Assembly: GCA_958496175.1 (NCBI GenBank) | Contig: OY292275.1 | Location: 57,985,701-58,049,700, forward strand | Origin: Sisyra terminalis | Taxonomy: Eukaryota > Arthropoda > Insecta > Neuroptera > Sisyridae | Length of the DNA: 64,000 bases | Direction: 5' to 3' | Shown here: positions 44,393 to 57,238 of the stretch, piece by piece | Position numbering within the stretch: the first letter of the stretch is position 1 | Layout: every line of letters starts with the position of its first letter | Notes under the pieces: model-generated | The model's database searches: none | Told to the model about the DNA's origin: nothing | The model's input: only the letters and a program-made list of their open reading frames with translations | Position numbers and translations under genes: made by a program

Positions 44393-45090
44393 GAAAAGTC
44401 AAAACCTCGACTTTTACACTCACTACTCCCATATCACCCTCTCGCGAATTAATTTCTTCCAACGAAAAAATTCCAATAAAAGCTCCACCAAAGCTCACGC
44501 ATAAAATGACACGTAAAAGGGAACAACACATATCTCCGTCTCGCGTATTATTTACCTTACCATTAAATTACAGACTCTCGTCTAGACGTGGACGCTGTAA
44601 AAGGTGTGTCTAAAATTCCATGCGAATAATGTTGAATAAAAAATAAATGAATTTTCCATTTTCTAGTCCTTTTTCAAAAAAAAAAAAACATCATATGCAA
44701 TCGCTTTAGTAAATTAATCATTTATAATTACAATTGCGTGTTTTTATCGTAATTATCTAGCTAACAAGCTTTTTACCACAATGACAACAAAAACACAACA
44801 ATAAAGGTTTCTAACCTATAATTTTCATGCACATAACCTTCTACATACATTAAACGTAACCACAAAATTTAAACTTTGAAACAAAATCCGTGCAATTTGT
44901 AAACTCTGTACATTTGAAAATCATATCATGTTCGGGTAAATCGTTTGGGAGTATTAATAGTTAATTAAGTTTTTTTTTTGTTTACAACTACTACTATTCA
45001 ATTGTTTTAGGGGTTGATTAATGAAAACAAAAATAAAAGCTTCCAAGAGGTAATTTTAGACTGTTTTTTTGGAAAGTGGTTTAAGTCAAT
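44393..45090. other. AT-rich non-coding stretch
   Basis: Nothing recognised. Confidence 0.4.
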
Positions 45091-45107
45091 TTTTTTCTTG
45101 TTTCCAT

Positions 45108-45380
45108 AGAAAATTGAACCGTTTATTTTGAAAGTGAGTTAAGTCCATGTCAAGAACAATCCCTATAGTGTTATCATTTTTAACCATATGAACATAACAT
45201 ACTAAGAAGGAGGGAATAATTGGCGTTTTGTTAACATCTAAAATGAAATCAGTAATTTCTGAAAACTTAGCAGTTAAATAATTAACCTACTTTGTTCTAG
45301 TTACAAGAAGAAAAATCACCATATACACCGTCCTTGAAATGGACTTACATCACTTTCAAAATAAATGAGTCAATTAATGG
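45108..45380 (+). mobile_element. 270-bp miniature inverted-repeat element, copy 1
   Basis: The ends TTGAACCGTTTATTTTGAAAGTGA and its inverted counterpart at 45,357-45,380 match over about 24 bases. The inner AGTTAAGTCCAT / ATGGACTTACAT extends the symmetry. It is preceded by TCTTGTTTCCATAGAAAA, which also occurs at 41,872. Confidence 0.8.
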
Positions 45381-45411
45381 TTAGCATTTCTGATAGTTTA
45401 ACAAAATATAG

Positions 45412-46465
45412 TTAAAGTAAAGAATAGATATGGGCTAGAAATGGATTGGTAGAAGTGCATAGGGGAAATTTTTTTAAGTTGGTGTTTTTTTGCATCTCAT
45501 TTACTCGTCTGATAATTAACATTATTTTTACCCTGTTTTGATATTTCCCTTATTTAAAATTGATAGAAATTAATAAATTAAGAAGAATGTATATAATTCA
45601 TGATCTCATACCTAAAACTATAAGAAAAGTCTAAAGTAAACTAAGGAACATTATTGGTTACACTGACTATGATATTATTATATTACGTTTTTTTACTATT
45701 GCTAATTCCTTTACCATTTCTGCGGAAATTTCCCGAGATATTCCCGAGATAAAACCTATTTCCCGTTAATGTACTAAGTAATAACATATTCAACTGTAGA
45801 ACTATTGATATGGTAGTAAAGGTGGAGGCCATTGAACTTAAAAACACATACTATTAACAAACGAAGAAGACTTCGATAAATACTTAGTATGAAAAATTTA
45901 AGTAACTCGTTTAATGACTCGTTTATTTTAAAAGTGACGTAAGTTCATTTCAAGAACGGTCTATATGGTGATTCTTCTTCTTGTAACTAGAACAAAGTAT
46001 GTTAATTATTTAACTGCTAAGTTTTCACAAATTACTGATTTCATTTTAGTTGTTAACAAAAACGCCAATTATTCCCTCCTCCTTAGTATCTTATGTTCCT
46101 ATGGTTAAAAATATAGAGATTGTTCTTAAAATGGACTTAACTCACTTTCAAAATAAACGGTTCATATACTTAGGTATTGTTAAAATAAAATTTTCATAAT
46201 TTAGTACAAGAAATTTTTATAAAAGTCACCCTTCGATAACTTTTCATTCTTTTCTTTGTTTTTTTCAAAAATTCACGAACTTTTTCCATTCCCGAACTGT
46301 ATTAATAATTCAAAATTGGTTAATAATTTATCTTTTGTCGCTACACTTTAATTATGGTCGATTTATTCGCGAATTGAATTAAAAACAGAATCGAAAATGA
46401 GACTTTGAAATAATGGCTTGTACAAAAGGTAATTGTACCCATACTTTTATAAAATATTGTCTTCT
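45412..46465 (-). mobile_element. Truncated copy B of the 5.3-kb inverted-repeat element
   Basis: The left part matches the terminal repeat of copy A (CTAGAAATGG(G/A)TTGGTAG, GGGGAAATTT). The middle matches the reverse complement of copy A's right half (TAGTAAAGGTGGAGG). 46,230-46,450 matches copy A's core. The other end is missing and a miniature element sits inside at 45,908-46,172. Confidence 0.75.
45908..46172 (-). mobile_element. Miniature inverted-repeat element, copy 2
   Basis: This is the reverse complement of copy 1 along its whole length (AACTAGAACAAAGTA, TTATTCCCTCCT, AATGGACTTAACTCAC). The immediate flanks, GACTCG and CGGTTCAT, mirror those of copy 1. Either the terminal repeats are longer than they look, or the two copies moved together. 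Confidence 0.8.
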
Positions 46466-47204
46466 TTCTTCCGCACTATCCTTTACACATTTGCCTTTAT
46501 ACATTTGATCAACATTCAATTCTTTTATATGAAAACTTTATATCCATATATTTAGCCATATATTTAGTAACTATTGCAAAAAAAGAAGTAATAGGTATAC
46601 TTTTTAATGTAACAAGATGTATGATCGATCGTTTTATTGTGTAACCCTTGATTATTGGTCGAATCCTTGATAACATATTAACCATATTAATCAATATCAT
46701 ATTCATAACCATTGCTGCTAGAATTGGGAGAAAAAGATGTTTACTTCCTCTATATCTTTTGTCTTATTTCACTTATTTTTTTCCAATCAGATTTTTAAAA
46801 TTTAAGTCTAACTTTGGTTGGTTAATAAAAAATCAACCCATTCCTCTTTATTCTTCCTAAAAATTTTGTTTTTCGTAATGTCTATTAACAATGATTGTAA
46901 TTTGGTCAATGAGTGTAATTTGGTCAATGAAACCATTTTATTCAAAAATATTGGGTAAGAATTTTATTTTGCATACTTGTAAAACTACATCTTTGCTAAG
47001 CCATGACAACTAAAATCGTTTTCGTTAAATCTTTTTCTCCTTATCTTTTTAAACCACCTTGTAGTCTGCTTTTGATTTTAGTTTACAAAGTTGAGCTTTA
47101 CAAAAATTCCTTTATTTTTATTAAGAAATTAGCCCTTTTTTAATATAAGATTCATTGAATATTTTTATAAGCAAAACTAGCTCAGTATTACTATCATTAT
47201 TATT
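46466..47204. other. AT-rich non-coding stretch
   Basis: Open frames at 46,509 and 46,648 overlap on opposite strands and have no supporting pattern. Confidence 0.4.
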
Positions 47205-47290
47205 AGAGATGCCACGAATAATGATTTGGCCGAATACCAAATATTCGGCTAGTCTCTTGGCTGAAGCGCTGAATATTCGGCGACATGTAG
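47205..47290. repeat. hAT-type end fragment (GAATATTCGG repeats)
   Basis: TTAGAGATGCCACGAATAAT followed by several TATTCGGC/GCCGAATA phrases resembles the ends of hAT miniatures in insects. No second end or target duplication was seen. Confidence 0.4.
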
Positions 47291-47330
47291 TACCGTAAGC
47301 GAGTGAGGTTTAAAGTTTAAACCAACTTTA

Positions 47331-48278
47331 TCTATTATTATAAAGAGGAAAGATTTGATTGTTTGTTTGCTTTGAATAGGCTCCGAAACTACTTGACCGA
47401 TTTAAAAAATTCTTTCACTGTTGGGAAGCTACACTATTTCCGGAGAACATAAGCTATATTAAATTTTCAAAAAAGTTAAGGATCTATACTAAAACTCCAA
47501 TAATGTAACCCAAGGTCTGAAAAAATTACCAAAAAACATTCTTTTATCGCGTGCGCTGCGAAAACTATTGGTTATAGAACAAAATAATGCAGTGCGATTT
47601 TGCAGAACATATCATTATCTACAAAAAATAGAGCGACAGCATATGTCTAACTATTATAGTTATGTCACAATAAGTGTTTTTTCATTTTAAAAAGTAATAT
47701 ATAAATGCCACCGTTATAAAAGCTCTTTTATTTATACATTGGGATTAATCCTTATCAAAATAAATGACTTCATATTTAAATTTGCTTAAATACCATTATA
47801 TAACTTTTTGAGTTATTCAATTTGAACATTCCATTCGAAAGATATCACAAGTTTAAAAATGTAAGTTATTTGAAAAATGTCGCATGGTCATCCCATTTTA
47901 CTTATAATTAAGACCAACTTTATTGAACTTGGCGATATTTTTTATTTATTTATAGATGCTGATTTATTTACAGATTATTTGGTCTACGGTAGGTATAACT
48001 ACCGTAGCTATACGCAATAGACATACTCTTTTTAGATATTTAAAAACATTTTTTTTGAAAATTAATTGATTATTACACAGAGCAATTTTATTCTTTGCAA
48101 CAGTTTATTAAATGTGTCTTTTTAAAGTTGACAAAATAGTATTTTTAAGTATGATTATGTTTTTCGTAAAAAAAATAAGAAAAATAAAAATTTTCATAAA
48201 CCACTACCAATGGCAAATTTGAAAAGAAAACGTAATCTACACCTACGTTACGCAGACGAAGTTGCGGGAATCAGCTAG
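47331..48278 (+). mobile_element. Non-autonomous Helitron, copy 2, both ends intact
   Basis: It begins TCTATTATTATAAAGAGGAA and ends GCGGGAATCAG then CTAG. It is bounded by A at 47,330 and T at 48,279, the A/T insertion rule of Helitrons. A short hairpin (CGCA/TGCG) precedes the end. The interior is non-coding and carries a version of the CGGTAGGTAT palindrome at about 47,984. Confidence 0.87.
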
Positions 48279-48279
48279 T

Positions 48280-49440
48280 ATATCATATATAAGTGACAAA
48301 AGTAATTAATAATTCCGAAACGTTTGATCTCTTTAATTAAATTACTTTCTCTGTATACTTTACCTTCAACTTTAAGTAGTGAAAATATTTATTAGGGTTT
48401 TCTTGTTTACATTTTGTTACACGAAGCTTTCGCATAAGCAGACGTCTAATGAGAGGAAAATGCAAAGGCAACATTGCAGGGACAAACCATCACAAAGGAA
48501 AACAACCCGTTTGTGTCTTTTCCATTTATTGCATATTATCAAATAACGCCTAGACATTTCCGTGAAACGAATGCAAATTTCTGTACACTGTCAAACGGGG
48601 AAAATTCCTGTTTAAAAATATTTGCCAGATGAAAAACTGAAAAAAAAGTATTAACAAATGGGAAACTTTGTTGTAATTATAATGAATAATTGAACCAAGT
48701 TAAAAAAGTGAAGTATGCAAGCAGCTTTTTGATATTACCGTGCTTTACTTGTTTTGTGGGAGTTGATTCTCATTATTATGTAATACACGAGTGAAAGAAT
48801 ATATATGTATATCTACATACTTTCTATGCGATACTTGCAAGTACGCCTGTAAATTAACGAGTTGTAATTTGTTTATGGTTTGGATTACATTTTAGTTTTA
48901 CCATAGTCAAAGCACAAAGAGTACGGTTGTATGTTTGAATTTATGCTTTTGTTTTGTGCTGATTTTAAGGTTTCTGATTCGACGAGAAACGAAATGCTAT
49001 TCTCAGAAAAATTGAGAACAAAAAAAAAATTAAATACCAACAGACAAAAACGTTGACAAATTAGAGGGTGGAATTTTACTATTTTTCATGGTATAATTAT
49101 TCAATTTGGTAATTAAACGAGAAGATATTTCGGCGACAACATCCACTTTGGTTATTTGATACATACAAGAACATGAAATGTTGATTAAATTAATTAAGAC
49201 TCTTTGAAACTTCAAATTAATAAATTGCAAATATTTTTCATCCTTCTGATTTCAATTTAAAAGCACATATCGTTTGCAACAAAAAAAAATGTGCATTTGG
49301 ATTAAATGCAATTGAGATAAGAAATACTTTCTTTTCAGCAAATTCTTAGATTCCCAAATATTTAATAAATGGCAAACATTTTTCACTCTTCAGATTTCTT
49401 ATGACTTATGATTGTTAAAAAGTCTATATTATAGTCTTTA
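48280..49440. other. Non-coding stretch
   Basis: Unique, mildly GC-richer at 48,420-48,600. No exon or repeat recognised. Confidence 0.4.
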
Positions 49441-49469
49441 GGTTCTTTTAGAATATGTACCACCAGTCA

Positions 49470-50493
49470 CATGTGACTGGCGGGACTATAGCTTATAGCC
49501 AATACATGATAGAATTTTTTTTGAATTGGATAGAATTGTATTTTTTTTTGCTTCTGGTCATGGTAAAGGAACAGTTGATGGTATTAAAGCAATAGCAAAA
49601 CGAACTCTTTGTTCTGCTATTATGACAAGAAAAGCAGTAATTTAAAAACAGTAAAGACTGCCACGACTATTTAGTGTTAAAATGTATCAATGGGTTCCAT
49701 TTTTTCCTTGTTGGAGCAGATGATATTAAAAAAAATTATTCACATCTTAACAAACAGTGGCAAAACATTAAAAAAATTCCATGCATTAGAAAACACCATT
49801 ATTTTAAAGCTGATGTCTATAAAAGCATTAGTTATTATTTGACGGCAACTTTATCAGACTCCAATAATGTAAGACACTGGAATTTATTGTTCAAGGATAA
49901 TGATTGAATAAAAATTAATTTTATGTTTATTCGGAAATTATAGAAAAAATTTAAGTCTAAACAATATTCTTGTGTTACCGAAAATATATAAACGTATAAA
50001 AATAAATAAAATTCTACCTTAAATCAAAAACCTCCACCAATACGTTGCCCAATTAACAATACAAAGATAGAAAAAATATAAAAGTGTCATTAACGAAAAC
50101 TTTGGTTTTCACAATTTGCACTTGTCCCACCAGTCACAATATTTTTTTTTAATTTCTTCTATCTAAGTATTATAATTAGTCTAATACTTGATGAAAATGA
50201 AATAATGTGAGATAAATATAGTAGAAGAAAGAAAATCTCTGTTGAAAATTTAGTAGTCGAACTGAAATTTGTCTTTAAGTGCACCATAGTAAGAGAGAAG
50301 GATTTTTTGGTGTCCCACTAGTCACACTAATTCAAGTGACAATTACAAGAAACTAAGAAAAAAAAAGATTTATTTTAAAATGATGTTGTTAATTGGTTAT
50401 GAGATACATTTGATGATTATAGTAGTTTCAATCATCTAATTATAGCTCATAATTAGTCGAAATTCAAAGTCAAATGTCCCACCAATCACTGCA
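49470..50493 (+). repeat. Dispersed repeat, copy 2, with CCACCAGTCAC phrases
   Basis: It contains the decayed protein annotated below, then a 3' region that is the reverse complement of 1,497-2,235. The phrase ACCAGTCACATGTGACTGGC at 49,463 is itself palindromic. CCACCAGTCACAA (50,129) and CCACTAGTCACAC (50,315) punctuate the repeat. Confidence 0.65.
49550..49907 (+). pseudogene. Remnant of an uncharacterised SGHGKGTVDG-type protein
   Basis: The plus strand at about 49,551 reads ASGHGKGTVDGIKAIAKRTL then CSAIMTRKAVI and a stop. After a shift it resumes CINGFHFFLVGADDIKKN, HLNKQWQNIKKIPCIRKHHY and ends FKDND at 49,907. HGKGxxDGxGG...KR is a signature I recall from uncharacterised, transposon-associated insect proteins, whose next block also has a W...IxGxRxHH pattern. 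The link is from memory. The end of this frame is also present in copy 1 at 2,100-2,235. It is broken by a stop and frameshift. Confidence 0.5.
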
Positions 50494-50499
50494 AAACTG

Positions 50500-51600
50500 C
50501 AAAATTTTTACACAGTAAATGATCATTTCATTTGAGTTCTTGGGTCAAATGAATTTAATTCACTTTGAAATGCAAACCTTTATGAATATTATTCCCAATA
50601 GTGCCATAAGAAAATCAAAGTTTTAAAGAGTGAATTCGAATTGATTATTCTTGATTTCCATTCATAATTTAGATCACAACATTGAAATTTTCAACGTTTA
50701 TGTTTCGGTCGGGTTGAATTTCTAGCATCACTAATACTTTCATTTCATCAATGCTTTGGTATTCAATTTTTATAATTTTTAAACGCCATGTGTTTATATC
50801 ACTACTTTGGATTATTTGTCAACCAAAAGTGAAAAAAAAATATACCAACTTTAAGATAATCGAAAACCAAATATGAACGCAATAATGTGTGTAAAATTTA
50901 TTATACTAATTACTTTTACTAATCACTTTGATCCCACTTTATTAATATTTATTAAAGTTTTACTATGGAATTGATTTAAATCGAAAATAATCTATTTTTA
51001 ATGGCCCCGAATCGATTCTGAGAATCGAAATGTATTACTTAGAAATTGGAATTGAAAATTAGTTCTATGGAAGATTTTTCTATCTTTATTAAGGCCATAT
51101 ATTTTGTTTATAGAAATCTAGGGAAAATATAATTAAATATGTACCTTATGCACGAATATCCAGAGTTTTTAAAAATTGTTTCAGTATTCCAATGTTAATC
51201 TAACAAACTTGATATTCTTGACCACTTTTTTCCAAAATTTTGGAAAATTCCTTGCAGTTATGTAGGTATGCACAAATGTTTGCATTGGTTAGAGAAAAGT
51301 ATTAGGAAAATGCATTTTTTGGCAAAAGCCAAAAAATGATGATGAACAGCCATAAAATGAATGTCTTATGAACAGTCTTTGCCAATTTTTTTTTTAATTA
51401 ATTTTTCTAAAAAGAAACCATAAAGAATAGCAAAGTTTTTGCAATAGTATCGTATATAAAACCAAATATTATTAGAAGCCCTTTTTTCTCTCAATGCATA
51501 TTTAGTCCTTGATTTCCGCAAGCATGCGGTTTTTTCTAGGTTCTCTTTACCACAATTCCAAAAACTAAAAGATTTTTTTTTTCTATACTTGGATTCTATA
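50500..51600. other. AT-rich non-coding stretch
   Basis: Nothing recognised. Confidence 0.4.
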
Positions 51601-51602
51601 CT

Positions 51603-52327
51603 TGGTTATATAGTATACAGTTAGAATTTTCAAAAAATCGATTTTTTTTTATTTTCTTTTCTTAATGTACTTATATTTAAGAATACATACAGAAAATTTC
51701 ATATCGTTCCGGTGAATATTTTCGCAGTTACACGCAAATTTGAAAAGGCGTTTTTATCCTATGTAAAGTGCTTTTCAAACTTTAAACGCGTTTTTCTCAA
51801 AATGGTGTTTTCAAAAAAGTCGGTGACCAACATTACTCCAAAACGGCTAAACCGATTAGTCTCAGATTTTAACACGAGCTTCTGAAATATACTTTTTAGT
51901 AATTAATCGAAGATTTTTTCTCACCGATAATTTTTTTTTTTTATAAGCAATTTAAGGCCAAAATTTTGGTCAAAAATCGTTTTTTTTTTAAGAAACCGCC
52001 ATTTGGTCAAAAAAAATTATTTTGCTTATTCCTTCGATAAATTACTAGATTTAACATTACTTTACCGAAATCTGTTTGGTTTTTTAAATTCAGAGGATCC
52101 AATTCAGAGATATAGTGGTCACCGCAAAACGTCTTTTTTGAGAGGAACTCCCGGAAATCAGCTGTAGCTGCTTTCCAAATAAATATTTTTAGTAATACTT
52201 AGTCTTAAAATACAGTTAAAAGATACCATAATATGTGTACAAATTTTTAGATCAATTAATTTAAAAGTTTTCTCTGAAAAAATTCTGGAAAATTCGCTTT
52301 TTTTCGGCCTTCTAACTGTATATAACC
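51603..52327. mobile_element. Possible 725-bp inverted-repeat element
   Basis: GGTTATATAGTATACAGTTAGAA at the left and TTCTAACTGTATATAACCCC at the right are inverted apart from a 4-base insertion. The interior is AT-rich with phrases such as CTAAACCGATTAGTCTC. No coding region and no target duplication seen. Confidence 0.5.
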
Positions 52328-54120
52328 CCTTAAAAAAAGGCTTCAAATGAATCCAATATTATATCTTTTATTACAATTACATCTTACGTTTTATCATCAA
52401 AAAAATCCAGTTTTTAGTAGATATTTTAAATATATTTTAGCATACAAAAAAATTGCAAATTTTCAATTTAATCAAAATAATATGTAAATTTTCATTTCGT
52501 GCATTGAATATTAGTGGAAAAATAATTTTAAAGTTGCAGATTTTCGCTTCAAAATCGACTTCCTCATAATGAGATTGCGAATTTTACTATTTTTCTTGTA
52601 AATTTTACAAACCAATTTCTCTTTACATAGAAAGCACCAAAACTTTCCGGCATTATTCTACAACTTCTACAAAAACACCGATGCAATTTACCGTTGAATA
52701 TGAGCGTAATGTAATAAAACTTTAATGTTAATATGAACTGTTATTTTAATAAAAGTTTTTGTATTAAATTTATACGGTAAAGAACAAATTATGAGCAAAA
52801 CGATATCCAATTATGTAAATAATAAGTATTCATGAATAATTTTAATAACTACTATGTATAAAAACATGCTTATGCAATAATAGTCGGCAAAGGTATAAAG
52901 TTCAATAGCATATGCTTTAAAAGTTAGAGCTTTCAAAGCAAAAACTTAATCAGAGTGAGCTTTCAAAGCTTCTTGAGTTTTTTCTATACATAACATGCGT
53001 TTATTTCAATGTCACCAGAAACTTGAATAAAATTTTTTTGAGACAGTTACGATAACTTTTAGTTATACAGTAAAAGATAAAACGTATAGTTTAAATTCCT
53101 AGTACCAACGATATCATCGAAAATTGGGGGTGCGTGAAAAGTTTCGTGTGGAATTTTAAACGTTTTACACAACAAATTTTCGATACGTACGAAACAAAGT
53201 TGCTGGTGCGGTGTTAAATTTTCATTTTGCACACGCACTGGCTTATGAATATTCATGTTAATTGTTTTAAAGCTCGGCACTTTGATTGCTTACTTTATCC
53301 TTTCATGTCACCCATCGCTAAAAGAACCAAAACTTTCCTAACTTAATTATTATCATTTTAATGAAATATCACAAGACTTAAGAGTTTTACGTACGGGGAA
53401 AGTTATATTAAGTGAACCTTTGAAAAAAAAATATATATAATAATTTCTGCAAGCGAAAAGCTTTCGCGAGTTAACAACTTTATAGTTTGAAAAAAAGCGA
53501 CGTAATTTTTTTGCGTCTATAAAACCGATCATTAATTCCAAGTGTTTTCCTTGATAATTCCAATGCGTAACACTCACCCCCTTAACACGATCGTTACGAA
53601 AGAAAATTTTTTTTTGTCTGCTTTGAGATTTTATTGTCTTTGAACTTTAACGATCGATTTCCTGGCAAATAAAAAGCTTTTGAAGCACTGAAAACAAAAA
53701 TTTCACCGTCTCAATCGATATTAAATTCATGAGGAGGATTAGCCTCGAAAGTTTTATTAAAAAATTTATCCCTAACTTTTTTTTTTTTTTGGCGAATCGT
53801 AAAGCCAACAGCATTATAATCGATTCGTACAAATGAAAATGTTTCGCTGTCTCAAGTCTTGGAGAATGTCACATTTATGTCGTACGACAACCACCAGATG
53901 ATAAATCATCCCTTTCTGTCAAGTCCCTAGGGACCATAACGACATTAATATTGTCAATATTAACGAACCTATAAAAATAAAACTCAAATGAAAAAGCAGA
54001 ATAATATTTAGTGCCTTTTTAATAAAGTGACATCAATTGGTTGTAAAAGCTGCATAAAGCTATAATTTAAACTTTTCAAAAGAAAATTTGATTCATTTAT
54101 CATTAATATTTCCAAAAATA
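52328..54120. other. Non-coding stretch
   Basis: Only a short palindrome (ATTAATATTGTCAATATTAA at about 53,944) and slight GC enrichment at 53,860-53,950 were noticed. Open frames here are unsupported. Confidence 0.4.
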
Positions 54121-54129
54121 GTATTAATT

Positions 54130-54345
54130 TATACTAATAAATAAAATCCTTATGTCTGTCAGTACATTTCGATTTTGAAGCCAATTTTAAGGTAAATATT
54201 AGTTTCAAGAGGTCCTTAATCCAAATTTAACATTTTTAAAATTTTTGTTTATCTGTCTGTCTGTATGTCCCCATTTAACTAAAGAACGGAACAACCGAAT
54301 TTAATAAAATTTGGTATTAAGATACAACACAATTTCCCACACATG
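54130..54345. repeat. Possible Helitron 5'-type fragment (TCTGTCTGTCTG)
   Basis: TATACTAATAAATAAAATCC then CTTATGTCTGTC, and later ATCTGTCTGTCTGTATGTCC with GAATTTAATAAAATTTGG, resemble sequence that often opens insect Helitrons. The class cannot be proved from this piece. Confidence 0.35.
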
Positions 54346-54599
54346 TTAGGCTACTTATCGTTACTTAAAAATAATAAGGGAAAGTATCCCCTAGGGATGT
54401 TGTAAATAACCCTTAAGGGATGGTCAATAAGATTAACGAAAAAAAGTAATAGTAGTAGTGATAATAGTAATAAAACTAAAAGTAAATACGTTTTTAAAAC
54501 TGTGCATACATAAAATCTTATACTTATATACCCCCTCTGACTGAAGAAATTTAAATATCCGATGTATTCCTTATCAGAAGTAGACATTTGATAAGATTT

Positions 54600-55625
54600 G
54601 TTTTTTGAAAATTCCTACCCTAAAAGAATAAAAGGTATGACTTAATTTGTATGAGAAAATGTATAGTTAATTAAAAATCGAAATTTTGAATTTAATAAGT
54701 GAAATAAATAAATAAATGATTAATTAATAATAAGTTTCTGTTTTTGTTATATCATTTCAATAGCAGCATTTTAAATAACGTCATTTTACTTAATTAGTAT
54801 AAAAATTTATGTAATAGGTACTTATACTAAATACCAAAGAGGCAGTTTTTAATTTTTGTTTGTTTTTCAACAATTAAACTTTTTTAAAATCTATTTTTTA
54901 TGAACCAATGATTGTGACCTGGATTAATTATATATTCTGCTGAAAAGCATCAAGGGAGCAATTTTTTGACATATATTTCATTATCAATTAAAATATACAA
55001 TCTTCCAAACTAACTTTTCTTCGGTATTTAGAATAATTTGAAAACCAATTATTGTTATTGAAAATAAATAAAATATTCGAATTTACTTCTTACTTCCACG
55101 CTTTCTATTTCCAACAATTTTGTATGTACAACGTCCAAATATACGAAATCAAATTGCTTTTTAGTCATAATAATCAAAAAAAAAGGACATATTTTTTTTC
55201 GTTTTATATTGTATTTTCCAATATAAATGCATATTTGTGTCAATAAATTTGGAAAGTGTTTTTTTTTATACGATACTGATGTATAATAAGAATTTTTTTT
55301 TGAAATTCCTCCCCTAAAAGAGTGAAAAATTGTGGCAAAGTTTGTACAGCATAACATCTAACAAACAATCAAAATTTCAAATTTCATAGTCATAATATCG
55401 TTATAAACGAAACGTAATTACGCTTTACTATAAAACAAAGTTGGTTTAATATTAGAAACAAAAACTTTGGGTCTGCTTAAAAATTTAAACTCTGAATAGA
55501 TATATCTGAAAATGGTTAAGTTAAGTTTATAAGTAAGCATTAAGTTTTTTGGCTTTTCACATATTGTAAACCTGAAAATCGGAAATACTTATTCACAAAT
55601 AAATACATTAGTGAGCGAATATCGA
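54600..55625 (-). repeat. 1-kb dispersed repeat, copy 2
   Basis: Reverse complement of 23,462-24,480 with moderate divergence. The internal direct duplication, about 710 bp apart, is present (AAATTCCTACCCTAAAAGA at 54,608 and AAATTCCTCCCCTAAAAGA at 55,301). Overlapping open frames at 55,052 and 55,055 show no recognisable protein. Confidence 0.75.
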
Positions 55626-55649
55626 GTAGCGAGAAATTTGGTGAACTAA

Positions 55650-56284
55650 AAAAAATGGTTTAATTATATATTTGAAATTCAGATATTTTAATAATAAGTG
55701 CATAGATACATAAAGGTTATACTTGATTATGGAGGAACTGGGTTTCGTGCAATTGAACACATGTTAATTTCGCGGTAGTTTTGTACATTGCAGTAGTATA
55801 ATAGTTTTTTAGAGACAATGAAATGGGATTTCTACTAATATTCTAAATCTAGACCCTTTACTTCTATTATTTTGACGCGAAAGTTTTGATAACTTTTTAC
55901 TGTTTCAAGTCATAATTAAGACTGAATTTATTGAACTTGACGATATTTTTTTATGAATAGATACTGATTGATTTATGGATTATTTGGTTCACGGTAGATA
56001 TACCTACCGTAGGTATACGCAATTGAACATACTCTTTTTTGATATTTATAAATATTTTTTTGAAAATTAATTGATGATTACATACAAATATTTTATTCTA
56101 AGCAACAGTTTATTAAATGTGTCTTTTTAAAGTTGACATAATAGTGTTTTTAAAGTATGATTATGTTTTTCGTAAAAGAAATAAGAAAAATAAAAATTTT
56201 CATATAACACTACAAATAACAAATCTAAAAAGAAAATATAATCTACACCTACGTTACGCAGATGAAGTCGCGAGGATCAGCTAG
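55650..56284 (+). mobile_element. Non-autonomous Helitron, copy 3
   Basis: It ends CGCAGATGAAGTCGCG, AGGATCAG, then CTAG before T. It matches copy 1 over its length and shares the TACGGTAGGTATAC palindrome. It abuts the 1-kb repeat, so its 5' end may have been replaced, or the two may form one larger element. Confidence 0.78.
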
Positions 56285-56285
56285 T

Positions 56286-57238
56286 GTATCAAATTATTGC
56301 AACAATTTAATAATCGTAGATTGATATTTATGTAAAACTGACGAAAGCTCTAAACTAAAAACGCAATAAAATTAAAATAACACAGTATTATTTTTTTCTG
56401 GCATTCATCTGATAAAATTCCAAGAGACTATTTAGAAAGGTTTTAATAAAACCGGCTAAAGCTTTCCATTTCAAGTGAAACAAAACCCTGCTAAATCCCA
56501 AATCCTCCTTTTCATTTATCAGTGTCACATACGTGCACCCCATTTTTCCCTTCATTCAGCTCTCACGTTCAACGACGTGAATTAAAAAAAGCTTCACAGT
56601 ATCTTCGTCCCATAAATTAATAAGGGAATTGTGTTGTTGTTGTTGTTGTTGCGTTTAATTTTAGCCGACGAAAGGAAAATTGCTCTGGAGACTTCCACAC
56701 GATAACTTCACATCATACACTGTCCTTTATTCATCACAGAATTCGATCGAAGGACCTTTTCGTCTCAATACGAAATGACTTATTACTCTCATTACAATAT
56801 TATCATGAATATGAAAATCCACATCAAAAGCTCTTCGTCAATCTTTCGAGTTGTCTACCATAGAAAACAGATATTTTCATAGTCTCGAAGGAATCAAATT
56901 TCTTTAGTCTACCATCCCTGTTTGTTTGCATGTTTATTATCGGTTATCTTTGTTTAGATAGTTTTCATGCGTTTAATGCCGCCAATCTAAAGATAAAATT
57001 TAGTATTAAATTTCTAAGCTAACTTGTCTCTATTACTTTATATAGAAACTATGGAAAGTTCATTATGATTTTTTATTTTTATTGGAAAACTTGAACTAGA
57101 TCACTGAATTTAAAAGCTTTCAACCGTTTAAATGACATTCTATTATTGTTTCTTGAAGGCAAATTTGAAAAATGACTTTAATAAATAAAATGTCATTCAA
57201 CGGTTTGAAATAAATTAATATATATATATAAGAAATGT
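56286..57238. other. Non-coding stretch with a (GTT)n run
   Basis: GTTGTTGTTGTTGTTGTTG occurs at about 56,634. The interval 56,500-56,780 is slightly GC-richer. No exon recognised. Confidence 0.45.

Noticed and set aside
48310..48330. CCGAAACGTTTGATC as a hammerhead 3' half
   Set aside because: No CTGANGA or stem II partner upstream.
56632..56652. (GTT)n run as a polyglutamine or polyasparagine coding repeat
   Set aside because: Surrounded by stops in all frames; an ordinary microsatellite.
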